Source: Nodosilinea sp. FACHB-141 (lineage in GTDB: Bacteria > Cyanobacteriota > Cyanobacteriia > Phormidesmidales > Phormidesmidaceae). Taken from it: a stretch of 64,000 bases of DNA. The position numbers were made by a program, and so were the translations under genes. The stretch is from the NCBI RefSeq assembly GCF_014696135.1, contig NZ_JACJPP010000003.1:62001-126000 (forward strand), in the 5' to 3' direction. The notes beneath the pieces were generated by a model. It saw only the letters and a list, made by a program, of their open reading frames with translations, did not search any database and was not told the origin of the DNA. Below, piece after piece: positions 30,401 through 38,481 of this stretch (its first letter is position 1; every line of letters begins with the position of its first letter).

Positions 30401-30992
30401 CGCCCTCAGCAGCGGTGACAGCGCCTACTAGAGTCAGCGCCGATCGCCCGTTGGCGGGTATCTGAATGTCGCGCTCGGGCTGAAGGGTAATGCTATAAGC
30501 CGCCACCTCGGGCTGGGGCACAACAGGCCGCAGCGGCTGAGTGGGAGGCGGGTTGAGCGGCAGCTGGTCACCGCCAAACTGAAACTCAAACAGCTCAGAG
30601 TTTTCGCTGCGATTAGCCAGGGGCACCCCACCCTCCCCAGGCAGAGCATTGGTTTCAGGCGTAGGAAAATCGCCTGAGGGGAGGACGGTGGCGGCGGCGA
30701 TCGCCGCCGTTGAATCTGCCCAAGGCTGTGCAGCTGTAGTCGCAACAACAGCCTCAGAGTTCGTTAATGGCGACTCTGGCAGGGGTAGCTCTAGCGTTTC
30801 AATGGCGTTAGGTTCGACTGCCGTAGATTCAACGACAGATTGCACTGCTGCACCCGAGCCACCAGAGATCTCCAGATCCGCTGCTGTACCCAGATCTTCA
30901 GGAGCGGCATGGCCGGGCAGCAACATTCCGAATGAGCCAGCCAGAGTTGTCAACAGGCCCAACCCCAGCGAACGAGAAGACAGAGGCATCAT
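27405..30992 (-). CDS. large outer-membrane beta-barrel protein (1195 aa)
   Basis: An exported protein with signal peptide ending LLPGHA. The first third holds Ig-like/invasin-like beta domains (RDIQIPANGRSALTLVGAVT, LVVTLTSSAGEFIGADYDSD). From about residue 300 to the end are alternating amphipathic strands with aromatic residues (FRIGRGGTNLLGSFRDFL, YTFGNGLQLTAMYGDN, GRLQYRPQGDSGG), typical of a very large barrel, ending in a non-canonical tail after a final strand. It is a candidate outer-membrane translocator or adhesin. Start and stop overlap both neighbours by ATGA. I know of no characterised homologue. Confidence 0.72.
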   Translation of the reverse strand: MMPLSSRSLGLGLLTTLAGSFGMLLPGHAAPEDLGTAADLEISGGSGAAVQSVVESTAVEPNAIETLELPLPESPLTNSEAVVATTAAQPWADSTAAIAAATVLPSGDFPTPETNALPGEGGVPLANRSENSELFEFQFGGDQLPLNPPPTQPLRPVVPQPEVAAYSITLQPERDIQIPANGRSALTLVGAVTAAEGEPLDDNLVVTLTSSAGEFIGADYDSDRSGFQVLARQGLFEARLRSTLDAQSVTVQAMVDSRTLRELDPTLRQDYPALEATTQVSFVTDLRPTIISGVVDFRIGRGGTNLLGSFRDFLSTDSLNQDVEVSFTTGLFATGALGDWSFTGAYNNTRGLNDRCDGNSLYRDVQACDQTYPVYGDSSTTDFLTESIDSLYLRFQRDSLAPDADPDYFMWGDYGTQEFAGESQQFTATVRELHGFKGNYTFGNGLQLTAMYGDNVRPFQRDTIAPDGTSGYYFLSRRLVLRGSENVFIEAEEFNRPGTVLERTPLYRGVDYDIDYDRGTLLFRQPVRAVDLNPLGTTLVRRIVVTYQVDDASVRGSLYAGRLQYRPQGDSGGVVGATLLTENQGAQDFTLYGFDFQWPLGDLGQVTGEYARSSFNTGATNNQGNAYRVELSATPFEGITGQAYYRSTDSGFNNTATSSFSPGQTRWGAQVRAQVGAQTQLRALVDQERNVGNAVAVQTTAIGLFQPGFNPVRGGVVDNTLTEIRAGVVQQIGSATLGVDFVNRSREDRLTNFSTDANQLVSRLNLPLTATLSALAQSEINLSAGDPLYPTRNTVGLEWAVQPGVSLRLAQQFLSGVQGPSSITSLDTIVDYQLDDNTTLTNRYSLLGGYNGITGQGAVGLNHRLTLAPGLRATFGFERIFGDAFNLTGLGQQFAQPFAVGQGASGLGLQASTVYSVGLEYTDNPDWQASGRIEYRDSPGSSNLVLGAAAAGRITDALTGLARFEMGNFANQTITDQLGDSSTLRLGLAYRNPVSDQFNGLLSYEFRNNPSSTPNSILQGVSSEAQDHTLSLEGIYAPNYRWEFYGKYGLRYSTANLAQDIGFSNSIHLAQARATYRFAYRWDVGAEVRWLGQPVVGYNETGFALEAGYYLTPDVRLGLGYSFGGASDGSFVGGGGYRSASGPYFGITAKVNQLFNRFGVQPVSPPQQQESYVDEAALIDRPEADATGTAPGGEE

Positions 30993-31948
30993 GACTGCTC
31001 CTCCCCAAAGGTTGGTGTAACAGCAAAGTTCATTCGGCCCAACCCACCGGGCGACAACCGCACAAAGCGGGAGGCGCTGTTTTCTTCAATGCGGTATAGA
31101 TTGGGAGCTAAGGTGTAGCCCGGCAGGCTATAGAGGTCCAGCGTGCCAACCCGGTAGCCCGGCAGCACGTTGGCCAGTGAGAACAACCCGTCAGGGTCGG
31201 TCAAAATGCGGTTGCCATCGTCCATAAAGATGACGGCGTTGGGCACCCCAGCCTCACCGGGCTGCTGCTGACCGTCGAAGTTCTTGTCGACAAACACTCG
31301 GCCCAGAATGGTGCCACAGTCCGCCAGAATGCCGGGACGGATGGTCATTTGGTAGGCGGCAGTTACCGGCGTAAAGCCAGGGGCAGAGGCCTGGGCGATG
31401 TTGCGCCCGTTGCCGCGCACGGCGTCAGGGGTCAGCAAGACTCCATAGGCAACAGACACCGATTCCCCAGGGCCTAGGGAGTCAAAGGTCAAGGTTAAAC
31501 TGCTGTCGGTGGCTACTACCTGGGTTGGCTGCTGCGGGGTCGCCTGCACTGAGTTGGGCACGTAGAGCAGGCCTAGGGGCAACTGGTCAGTAATGGTGAG
31601 GGGCGTGGCCGGCTGGCTCGTCGAGAGGTTGGTAACCAGCAGTCGATAGATCGCCACGTCGCCGGGCTCAGCAGCGGCACGGTCAGCGGTTTTAGTAATT
31701 TGCAGCAGCGGTAGCTCCGGGCCTGGTGGCGGGCCTGGCGGCGTCAGGGTGCTGACCTCTGTCTGGTTAGAGACGGTAGTAGCCGGCCCGTTGGGACCCA
31801 CAAACTGAGCTGAAGCTTGGTTGACAAAAATTTGACTCTGAGCCTGCGCCACCGTCGAGGGTGGCACCGCATGGCTTAAGAAATAGCTTAAAACCAGGGC
31901 TAGCCAGAACAGCAGCCCCCGGTACAGTCGTCGCTGATTACGTCTCAC
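30989..31948 (-). CDS. DUF11 plus SdrD-B-like surface protein, first gene of the operon
   Basis: A 319-aa exported protein with signal anchor FWLALVLSYFLSHAV. It has a DUF11 domain (about 85-220; ITKTADRAAAEPGDVAIYRL, ITDQLPLGLLYVPNSVQ) and an SdrD-B/carboxypeptidase-regulatory-like domain (about 235-300; GRVFVDKNFDGQQQPGEAGV, DPDGLFSLANVLPGYRV) with an Asp-rich calcium-loop pattern. The start is GTG 31948 with GAGGGG upstream. Its stop overlaps the barrel gene by ATGA, so the two are translationally coupled. It is probably a periplasmic or surface partner of the barrel. Confidence 0.78.
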   Translation of the reverse strand: MRRNQRRLYRGLLFWLALVLSYFLSHAVPPSTVAQAQSQIFVNQASAQFVGPNGPATTVSNQTEVSTLTPPGPPPGPELPLLQITKTADRAAAEPGDVAIYRLLVTNLSTSQPATPLTITDQLPLGLLYVPNSVQATPQQPTQVVATDSSLTLTFDSLGPGESVSVAYGVLLTPDAVRGNGRNIAQASAPGFTPVTAAYQMTIRPGILADCGTILGRVFVDKNFDGQQQPGEAGVPNAVIFMDDGNRILTDPDGLFSLANVLPGYRVGTLDLYSLPGYTLAPNLYRIEENSASRFVRLSPGGLGRMNFAVTPTFGEEQS

Positions 31949-32396
31949 ACCACCCCTCTGAGACTACTCGTCACACCACTGGCATTCCTCTAGGTCGCCC
32001 AGAGAAAAGCCTTTTATCACCCCTGGATGGTCAAGCGGCCCCTGTCATCAGTCGAAAGACTTACTTCCGCCGCCAAACTCGACAAATCATACCAAGGGCA
32101 TCCGTGAATTCCACAAACGTTCTGTAAAGATTTTTAAATGGGTCCGGATTTGCCTTGGCTCGATGCTCAACCCCTGATGCCAAAAATTCAGGCAGACATC
32201 AAAAATGCTCCGCCGTAAATTTGAGCTAGAACGTAGCACAGAGGTTATATGAAATTTGTAAGGCACACTCCCTTAAGGTCTGCCGGTAGGGTGAGCCAGC
32301 GGCTTTTAGGGCCGTAACCTAGAAGCTTTGAAACCCCACGCGTTCTAGAGATTTAGTCAGCTGCGATCGCCGCCTCAGCCCTCTAGCCCTAACCCT
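31949..32396. other. intergenic region, divergent promoters (surface operon / MOSC)
   Basis: 448 bp that must drive the surface operon leftwards and the MOSC gene rightwards. I see no repeat, RNA family or known operator in it. Confidence 0.4.
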
Positions 32397-32876
32397 GTGA
32401 ACTCCATTGGTCACATTGCCCAGATCAACGCTTCGTCCGGCGGGGTGCCCAAACTGCCGGTGCCCGCTGGTGAAGTGACTATGGCTGGTCTAGCTGGCGA
32501 TCGCCAGCGCAATCTCAAATTTCACGGCGGCCCCGATCGCGCCCTTTGCCTCTGGTCCTTAGAAGTCATTGAACAACTTCGGCAGGAGGGGCATCCCATC
32601 GCTCCCGGCAGCGTCGGCGAAAACCTCACCCTGTCTGGCTTAGACTGGGCCAGCCTAGCTCCCGGCAGTCAGCTCTGTCTGGGCGACCAGGTGCGGCTTG
32701 AAATTACCGACTATGCCACTCCTTGCCGCACCATCATGAAGTGGTTTAGCGATCGTCGCTTTAGCCGCATCAGCCACAAGCACCACCCTGGCAGCAGCCG
32801 ACTGTATGCACGAGTGCTTCAGGAAGGATGGGTGAGAACGGGCGATCGCGCCTTTGTGCCGGCAGCGGGCGCGTGA
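32397..32876 (+). CDS. MOSC domain-containing protein
   Basis: A 159-aa protein of the MOSC family (MOCO sulfurase C-terminal-like): MAGLAGDRQRNLKFHGGPDR, then ALCLWSLE and SVGENLTLSGLDW, and the conserved Cys in YATPCRTIMKWF, which carries sulfur in related proteins. YiiM-like members handle N-hydroxylated substrates with molybdenum cofactor. The start is GTG 32397. The substrate is unknown. Confidence 0.88.
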   Translation: MNSIGHIAQINASSGGVPKLPVPAGEVTMAGLAGDRQRNLKFHGGPDRALCLWSLEVIEQLRQEGHPIAPGSVGENLTLSGLDWASLAPGSQLCLGDQVRLEITDYATPCRTIMKWFSDRRFSRISHKHHPGSSRLYARVLQEGWVRTGDRAFVPAAGA

Positions 32877-32999
32877 CCTAAAACCGCAAACCAGCTTTCC
32901 CTTTACAATCGTCGAAGAAGCACTATGATTTGGGGTAAGCGGGGTGCTAAAGAAGCTCTGCGCCCAAGCCCTTCAGCTTTACAGTTAGGTGAGTGGACA

Positions 33000-33248
33000 A
33001 TGGCCATAACAATGCCAGCGCTATCAAACGATTTTTTACTGGCGGCGGGAGCGTACGCCGGCATTGCTGGGGTCTACCTGGTGGTGATTCCCCTAGCGCT
33101 GATTTTCTACGCGCGGCAGCGCTGGTATATCGCCGGGTCGATCGAACGCACGCTGCTATACGGGCTGGTATTTGTCTTTTTCCCAGGCATGCTGCTGTTT
33201 AGCCCCTTCCTAAATTTTCGTGCTCAGCCCCGCAACCTCAAGGCTTAG
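33000..33248 (+). CDS. ndhL: NAD(P)H-quinone oxidoreductase subunit L
   Basis: An 82-aa membrane protein with two helices (FLLAAGAYAGIAGVYLVVI; TLLYGLVFVFFPGMLLF). This is the cyanobacterial/plastid-specific NdhL subunit of the photosynthetic NDH-1 complex, needed for CO2 uptake and cyclic electron flow. ATG 33000 gives the usual length; the open frame to 32925 adds an unrelated leader. It is followed by DUF3007 and trpA, an order common in cyanobacteria. Confidence 0.92.
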   Translation: MAITMPALSNDFLLAAGAYAGIAGVYLVVIPLALIFYARQRWYIAGSIERTLLYGLVFVFFPGMLLFSPFLNFRAQPRNLKA

Positions 33249-33254
33249 GGGGTT

Positions 33255-33560
33255 ATGCGACGAATTGACGTAATCGCCATTGGCATTGGCATATTCCTGG
33301 CCGGAGGCGGGCTGTTTCTGGGCTTTCGGCTGTTTGGCCTAGACGGCATCAACGCCGGCATTTGGAGCCAGGTCGTGATGGTGGGCGGCCTAGTGGCCTG
33401 GCTGGCCAGCTACCTGCTGCGGGTGGTTACCCACAACATGACCCTCAACCAGCAGATGGAAGACTACGAGTCGGCAGTGTTGCAGCAACGCCTTGACGAA
33501 CTCAGCCCCGAACAGCTAGCCGCTTTACAAGACAAGCTCGGTGAGAGCGACAAGGAGTAG
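33255..33560 (+). CDS. DUF3007 membrane protein
   Basis: A 101-aa protein with two transmembrane helices (VIAIGIGIFLAGGGLFLGF and a second near residues 37-58) and a charged C-terminal helix (QQRLDELSPEQLAALQDKL). It matches the cyanobacterial DUF3007 family, regularly found beside ndhL. It lies 6 bp after ndhL, so it is co-expressed. Function unknown; a link to NDH-1 is inferred from the pairing. Confidence 0.85.
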   Translation: MRRIDVIAIGIGIFLAGGGLFLGFRLFGLDGINAGIWSQVVMVGGLVAWLASYLLRVVTHNMTLNQQMEDYESAVLQQRLDELSPEQLAALQDKLGESDKE

Positions 33561-33727
33561 GACGTCATCCATATTTCTCAAGGGGTAGACCTGTGGAAGC
33601 CTCAAACCCTGAACCTTAAATCCCTAACCATAGACGTAGTGCCCCTCTTGCCCTAGAGTGCTCTATTGGGCGATTTGCTCAACCTCTTTGGCCCAGCTTC
33701 TTTGCATTAAGTCTTCGGTACCCTGCC

Positions 33728-34522
33728 ATGGCTCTTGTTTCCGATCGCTTCCGTGACCTGCGAGCGCGGGGCGAATGCGCCCTGATTCCCTTTATTACCG
33801 CTGGCGATCCTGACCTCGGCACCACCGCTGCGGCCCTGCGGGTGCTCGACCAAAATGGAGCTGACTTCATCGAGTTGGGGGTACCCTACTCCGACCCCTT
33901 AGCTGACGGGCCAGTGATTCAGGCGGCGGCCACTCGCGCCCTAGGCCATGGCGTAACCCTCGATGCCGTTCTTGGCATGGTGAAAGCGCTGCAGCCACCG
34001 TTGCAGGCACCGCTAATTTTGTTTACCTACTACAACCCCATCCTCAACCGAGGCATTGACCAGTTTATGGCCGATTTGGCCGCGGCCGGGGTTGCTGGCC
34101 TAGTGGTACCTGACCTACCCCTCGAAGAGGTCGATGCGCTGCTGGCTGGGGCCGCTGCCGCCAACATTGATGTCACGCTGCTGGTGGCCCCAACCTCTCC
34201 GCCCGATCGCATTCAGGCGATCGCCGCTCAGGCCCAAGGCTTTGTCTATCTGGTCAGCGTCACCGGGGTCACCGGCATCCGCAGCGAGCTGCAAAGCCGC
34301 GTCAAAGACCTGATCGATAGCCTCAAACAATCCACCGACAAGCCCGTGGGCGTGGGTTTTGGCGTCTCTGACCCCGATCAGGCCCAGCAGCTCAAGGCTT
34401 GGGGAGCCGATGGCGTGATTGTGGGTAGCGCCTTTGTCAAACGATTGGCCGCTGACACCCCTGAAGTTGCCCTGCAAACCATTGCCGACTTTTGCCAAAG
34501 TCTCAAGGCTGCCCTGGCCTAG
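33728..34522 (+). CDS. trpA: tryptophan synthase alpha subunit
   Basis: A 264-aa TIM barrel: [34 protein letters not shown] (with catalytic Glu and Asp), [10 protein letters not shown] and [15 protein letters not shown] (phosphate-binding). It cleaves indole-3-glycerol phosphate to indole and passes the indole to TrpB, which is not adjacent. Length and start are standard. Confidence 0.97.
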   Translation: MALVSDRFRDLRARGECALIPFITAGDPDLGTTAAALRVLDQNGADFIELGVPYSDPLADGPVIQAAATRALGHGVTLDAVLGMVKALQPPLQAPLILFTYYNPILNRGIDQFMADLAAAGVAGLVVPDLPLEEVDALLAGAAAANIDVTLLVAPTSPPDRIQAIAAQAQGFVYLVSVTGVTGIRSELQSRVKDLIDSLKQSTDKPVGVGFGVSDPDQAQQLKAWGADGVIVGSAFVKRLAADTPEVALQTIADFCQSLKAALA

Positions 34523-34626
34523 GCACCTAGGCGACGATAGCTGGGCCAGGGCACTGGGGTGCAGGGTGCAAGGTTTCGAAGTTGGCCTTAGACCTTAAAC
34601 CTTTCACCCCATACCCTTTCCCATAT

Positions 34627-37600
34627 CTATTCCAACCGCCACCTTTGGCCATGGCTGGCCTGTAGGTAGGGCACAGCCTTTGCGGCTGGCTGGGGGTAGC
34701 CAAACAGGTAACCCTGCATTTCGGTACAACCCAGTTCGTAGAGACACAGGGTTTGATCGGCGGTCTCAACCCCCTCGGCCACCAGGTTGAGGGAAAGCCC
34801 CTTGGCCATGGCAATAATCGCATTAACCATAGCCTGGTCAACCGAACTGTGGGTGAGGTCTTTGACAAAGGCGCGATCGATCTTGATGCCATCGAGGGGA
34901 AACTGCTTTAGGTGGCTGAGACAGGAGTAGCCGGTGCCAAAGTCATCCATCGAGATTTTGACGCCAAGCTGACGCAGGTCGCGCAGCCGCTCAATGGAGG
35001 CTGCCATATCGGCCATGGCCGCCGTTTCAGTAATTTCTAGCTCTAGATAAGTAGGGGGCAGGCCGGTTTCGTTGAGCACAGCGGTGACCACGTTGACCAG
35101 ATTGGGGTGCTGAAGCTGCCGAGCCGATAGGTTGACCGCCAAGTTGACCAAGGGTAGCCCCGTCCGGTGCCAGGCCATCACCTGGGTACAAGCTGTTCGC
35201 ATCACCCACTCGCCAATGGGCACAATCAGCCCATTTTCCTCTGCTAGGGGGATAAATTGGTTGGGAGCCACCAGCCCCAGGGTAGGGTGCTGCCACCGCA
35301 GCAGGGCCTCCATCTGCACCACGACCCCGCTGACAACATTCACTTGGGGTTGGTAGTAGAGCACAAATTCGTCGCGGCCCAGGGCGTGGTGCAGGTAGGT
35401 CTCTAGTTTTAGGCGCTGGGCTGCCTCGGTGCTGAGGCTCTGGGTGTAGAACTGGTAGTTGTTGCGACCTTGCTGCTTGGCCCGATACATAGCGGCATCA
35501 GCGTTTTGCAGCAGGGTGGTCATGTCCTGGCCGTCTTGGGGAAATAGGGCAATGCCAAGGCTGGCGGTGACATGTAGCTCGTGGTTTTGCAGCAAAAAGG
35601 GTGGAGTCAGCTGGTCGGCAATACGCCGGGCCACTTTGGCGGCGTCGCTGGCGGTAGCCAGGTTGGGCAAAATCAGCGTAAACTCGTCGCCTCCCCAGCG
35701 GGCCACAATGTCTTCTACTCGCAGGGCGGCGCTGATCCGCTGGGTGACCTGCTGCAGCAGCAAATCGCCAACGGCGTGGCTAAGGGTATCGTTGATGGTT
35801 TTGAAGTGGTCGAGATCGAGAAAGATAACGGCTAGCATCTGCTCGTTCTGGCTAGTACGAGCGATCGCCTGGGGCAAGTGCTGATCAAAAAAGGTTCGGT
35901 TGGGCAGCCCGGTGAGGGCGTCGTGGTAGACCTGATAGCACATCTGAGCTTCGGTCTGCTGACGCTTTAGGGCAGCCCCCAAGCTCGCCGCCACCGCCAC
36001 CAAAATTGACTCGTCGCTGGCGCTCCACTCCCACTCCTGCTGACAGGCATCGAAGCCGATGTAGCCCCACAGGTGGCCATCGATGAAAATAGGCACCATC
36101 AAAATCGATAGGATGTTGTCCCTGAGCAACACCTCCTGCTCGGCAGAGGGCATGTGGCGGGTCAGGGCGCAGATCGATTGGCCCTGCTGCAAAAGGGTGA
36201 GCCAGCGTTCTAGGCCCAGGGCGCGGTAACTTTGGTCTTGCCAGTGGGGCTGATCAATGCCCGGGGTCGTGGTGGGGGTGGTCCATTCGTAGCGCAGGGT
36301 CATGGCCGGTTCCCCAGTGAGCGAATGGGGATGGTGGGTATAGACGTAGGCGCGATCGGCGGTGGCCGCATCCCCCAGGCGGGCCAGCACCTGAGGAATG
36401 GCCTGGTGCATGTCGGTGGTGGTGAGCAGGCACTGGCTGGCCTCAGCTACCCCTTGCAGCAGGCGATCGCGGCGCAAAATAGCCGCCTCTCCCCGCTTGC
36501 GATCGGTAATATCTTCGACGGTGCCCTCGTAGCCGATTAGCTGGTTGCGATCGTCATAGATCGCCCGCGCCGACTCCGCAATCCAGACAACAGCCCCGTC
36601 TTTGCGGTAGACTTCAGACTCAAATCCCAGCACTGCCCCCCCGGCCTGAATCAGCTCGGTAAATTCCTGGCGGCGACCAGGCTGCACGTAGAGCTGCTGA
36701 TTGATGTCCACTAGGGTATGCATCAAATCCTGGGGCGACTCGTAACCGTAAAGCCTAGCCAGCATAGGGTTTACGGTCAGATACTGTCCCTCGGGCGTGC
36801 TTTGAAACATGCCCTCAACAGCATTTTCAAACATGCTGCGATATTTCAGCTCTGCCTGCTTCAGCGACAGCTCGGTTTGACGACGCTCTAGGGCTAGGGC
36901 CAGGTCAGCGGTCACCACCTGGAGGAGGTCAATGTCGGCCTCGGCCCAGGGGCGTGGGGCAACGCAGTTGCTAAACCCCATCACTCCTTGCAGCCGGTTT
37001 TGTAGGATCAGGGGCAGCAGCAGAATCGACTTCACATTGCTCGGTGGGCTGCTCAGCAGCTGGCGCTGGAGGTCAGAAAAGTCTGATTCTAGCTGGTTGA
37101 TGGTCTGCTGCTGCCGCAGCTGGGTGTGCCAATCGGTAAATATGGGGTCTAAGGGCAGGGTTTGAAACAGGGGGTCGCCAGCGGTGGGCCCGATGCCCGG
37201 CGCTGACCACTCCACCCGCTGGCGCAGGAAAAGGGGGGCACCCTGGCTCCCCTGTAGCTCGTAGTAATAGACCCGGCTAGCGCCCGCTAGTTCGCCTAAG
37301 GCCGCAAAAATTGACAAAATCGAGGGTTCTTGCCAATCCCACTGCCAAGCCAGCAGCAGACGCTGAATTTCGGCCAGGGTGGCTAGGGTCTGTTCTCGGC
37401 GCTGCAGCGCCTGCTGGGAGGCAACCTCAGCGGTGACATCCTCAAAGGTGCAGAGCACCCCGATCACGGTGCCGTCGGCATCACGCATAGGCAGGCGGCT
37501 ACAGTCGACCCAGCCCTGATGGCCATCGGGGTAGGTCTGGGGCTCAATGGCTTGGAGATCGGCAATGCCTTGGGTCATCACCAGGCGATCGCGGGCGGTT

Positions 37601-38358
37601 CGGTATGCAGCTTCCTCCACATTTAGGTAGGGCAGAGCGGTGTCGGTGCTCCCCACGATCTCGGCCGGCGACGACAGCCCCATGGCAGTTGCAAAGGCCT
37701 GATTGCAGCCTAAATAGCGTCCCTGGCTGTCCTTCCAAAACAAAGGTTGGGGAATGCTGTCTAGCACCAGCTCCAGCAGGTCCTCGCGCGCTTTTAGGGC
37801 CTGCTCCGCCTGGCGCAGGGCCGCCTCCGACTGTTTCAGCGGAGTGATGTCAGTAATAAACCCTTCAATGCCGTTGACCTGACCCTGGCCATCGACAATG
37901 GGCGATCCTTTCTCCCAAACCCACTTCTCCTCGCCGCTGCGGGTATGGATGCGGTACTCCACTTCATAGGCCTGGTCTAAATCGACCGCCTGCTGAATTT
38001 TCGTCAACACTCGGGGAAGATCGGCGGCGTGGGTAATGGTGTTGTACGACGTTGGGTAGTCTGGGTTGAGCAGTTCTTCGGGCTGGTATCCGGTCAAAGC
38101 ATAACAGCCAGCACTGAGGTAGCGCATTGACCAGCCAGCATCGCCATCGGCCTGAAACACAATGCCTGGCATCACATCAATCAGCTGCTGGGGAGCCGCT
38201 GTGCCTGAAGGCAGCGCCAGAAAAGCGGTCTGACCATCCTTATGAGAGTAATTCAGCAGTGCCAGGGTAAGCCAGTAGAGAGCAGGGTTGGAGGCGGAAA
38301 AGCCGACCGATGGAAGAGAAACTACGGAGTTAACGCGATGGATCTCGGGGTCGTGCAT
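34627..38358 (-). CDS. multi-PAS/GAF diguanylate cyclase-phosphodiesterase
   Basis: A 1243-aa cytoplasmic signalling protein. Order: PAS (about 65-175), PAS (195-305), GAF (330-490), PAS (500-615), GAF (630-790), GGDEF (about 810-975), EAL (about 985-1235). Both output domains look active: RWGGDEFTLIL with an intact RVED inhibition site five residues before it, and MEALLRW plus DDFGTGYS in EAL. It would both make and degrade c-di-GMP in response to several sensed inputs. No transmembrane segment is seen. The divergent gap downstream leads to the CBS-kinase-like gene on the same strand. Confidence 0.92.
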   Translation of the reverse strand: MHDPEIHRVNSVVSLPSVGFSASNPALYWLTLALLNYSHKDGQTAFLALPSGTAAPQQLIDVMPGIVFQADGDAGWSMRYLSAGCYALTGYQPEELLNPDYPTSYNTITHAADLPRVLTKIQQAVDLDQAYEVEYRIHTRSGEEKWVWEKGSPIVDGQGQVNGIEGFITDITPLKQSEAALRQAEQALKAREDLLELVLDSIPQPLFWKDSQGRYLGCNQAFATAMGLSSPAEIVGSTDTALPYLNVEEAAYRTARDRLVMTQGIADLQAIEPQTYPDGHQGWVDCSRLPMRDADGTVIGVLCTFEDVTAEVASQQALQRREQTLATLAEIQRLLLAWQWDWQEPSILSIFAALGELAGASRVYYYELQGSQGAPLFLRQRVEWSAPGIGPTAGDPLFQTLPLDPIFTDWHTQLRQQQTINQLESDFSDLQRQLLSSPPSNVKSILLLPLILQNRLQGVMGFSNCVAPRPWAEADIDLLQVVTADLALALERRQTELSLKQAELKYRSMFENAVEGMFQSTPEGQYLTVNPMLARLYGYESPQDLMHTLVDINQQLYVQPGRRQEFTELIQAGGAVLGFESEVYRKDGAVVWIAESARAIYDDRNQLIGYEGTVEDITDRKRGEAAILRRDRLLQGVAEASQCLLTTTDMHQAIPQVLARLGDAATADRAYVYTHHPHSLTGEPAMTLRYEWTTPTTTPGIDQPHWQDQSYRALGLERWLTLLQQGQSICALTRHMPSAEQEVLLRDNILSILMVPIFIDGHLWGYIGFDACQQEWEWSASDESILVAVAASLGAALKRQQTEAQMCYQVYHDALTGLPNRTFFDQHLPQAIARTSQNEQMLAVIFLDLDHFKTINDTLSHAVGDLLLQQVTQRISAALRVEDIVARWGGDEFTLILPNLATASDAAKVARRIADQLTPPFLLQNHELHVTASLGIALFPQDGQDMTTLLQNADAAMYRAKQQGRNNYQFYTQSLSTEAAQRLKLETYLHHALGRDEFVLYYQPQVNVVSGVVVQMEALLRWQHPTLGLVAPNQFIPLAEENGLIVPIGEWVMRTACTQVMAWHRTGLPLVNLAVNLSARQLQHPNLVNVVTAVLNETGLPPTYLELEITETAAMADMAASIERLRDLRQLGVKISMDDFGTGYSCLSHLKQFPLDGIKIDRAFVKDLTHSSVDQAMVNAIIAMAKGLSLNLVAEGVETADQTLCLYELGCTEMQGYLFGYPQPAAKAVPYLQASHGQRWRLE

Positions 38359-38481
38359 AGGTCATTGGCTTGGCTTGGCGGTTTTAGTGCCCGTGGCAGT
38401 GGTCTCAATATGCCCAAAGTCGCGCTTAAGAATGCTGCCCAACTATACTGCACACGCCAGTTTGGCCGCCGCAGGTGAGAA

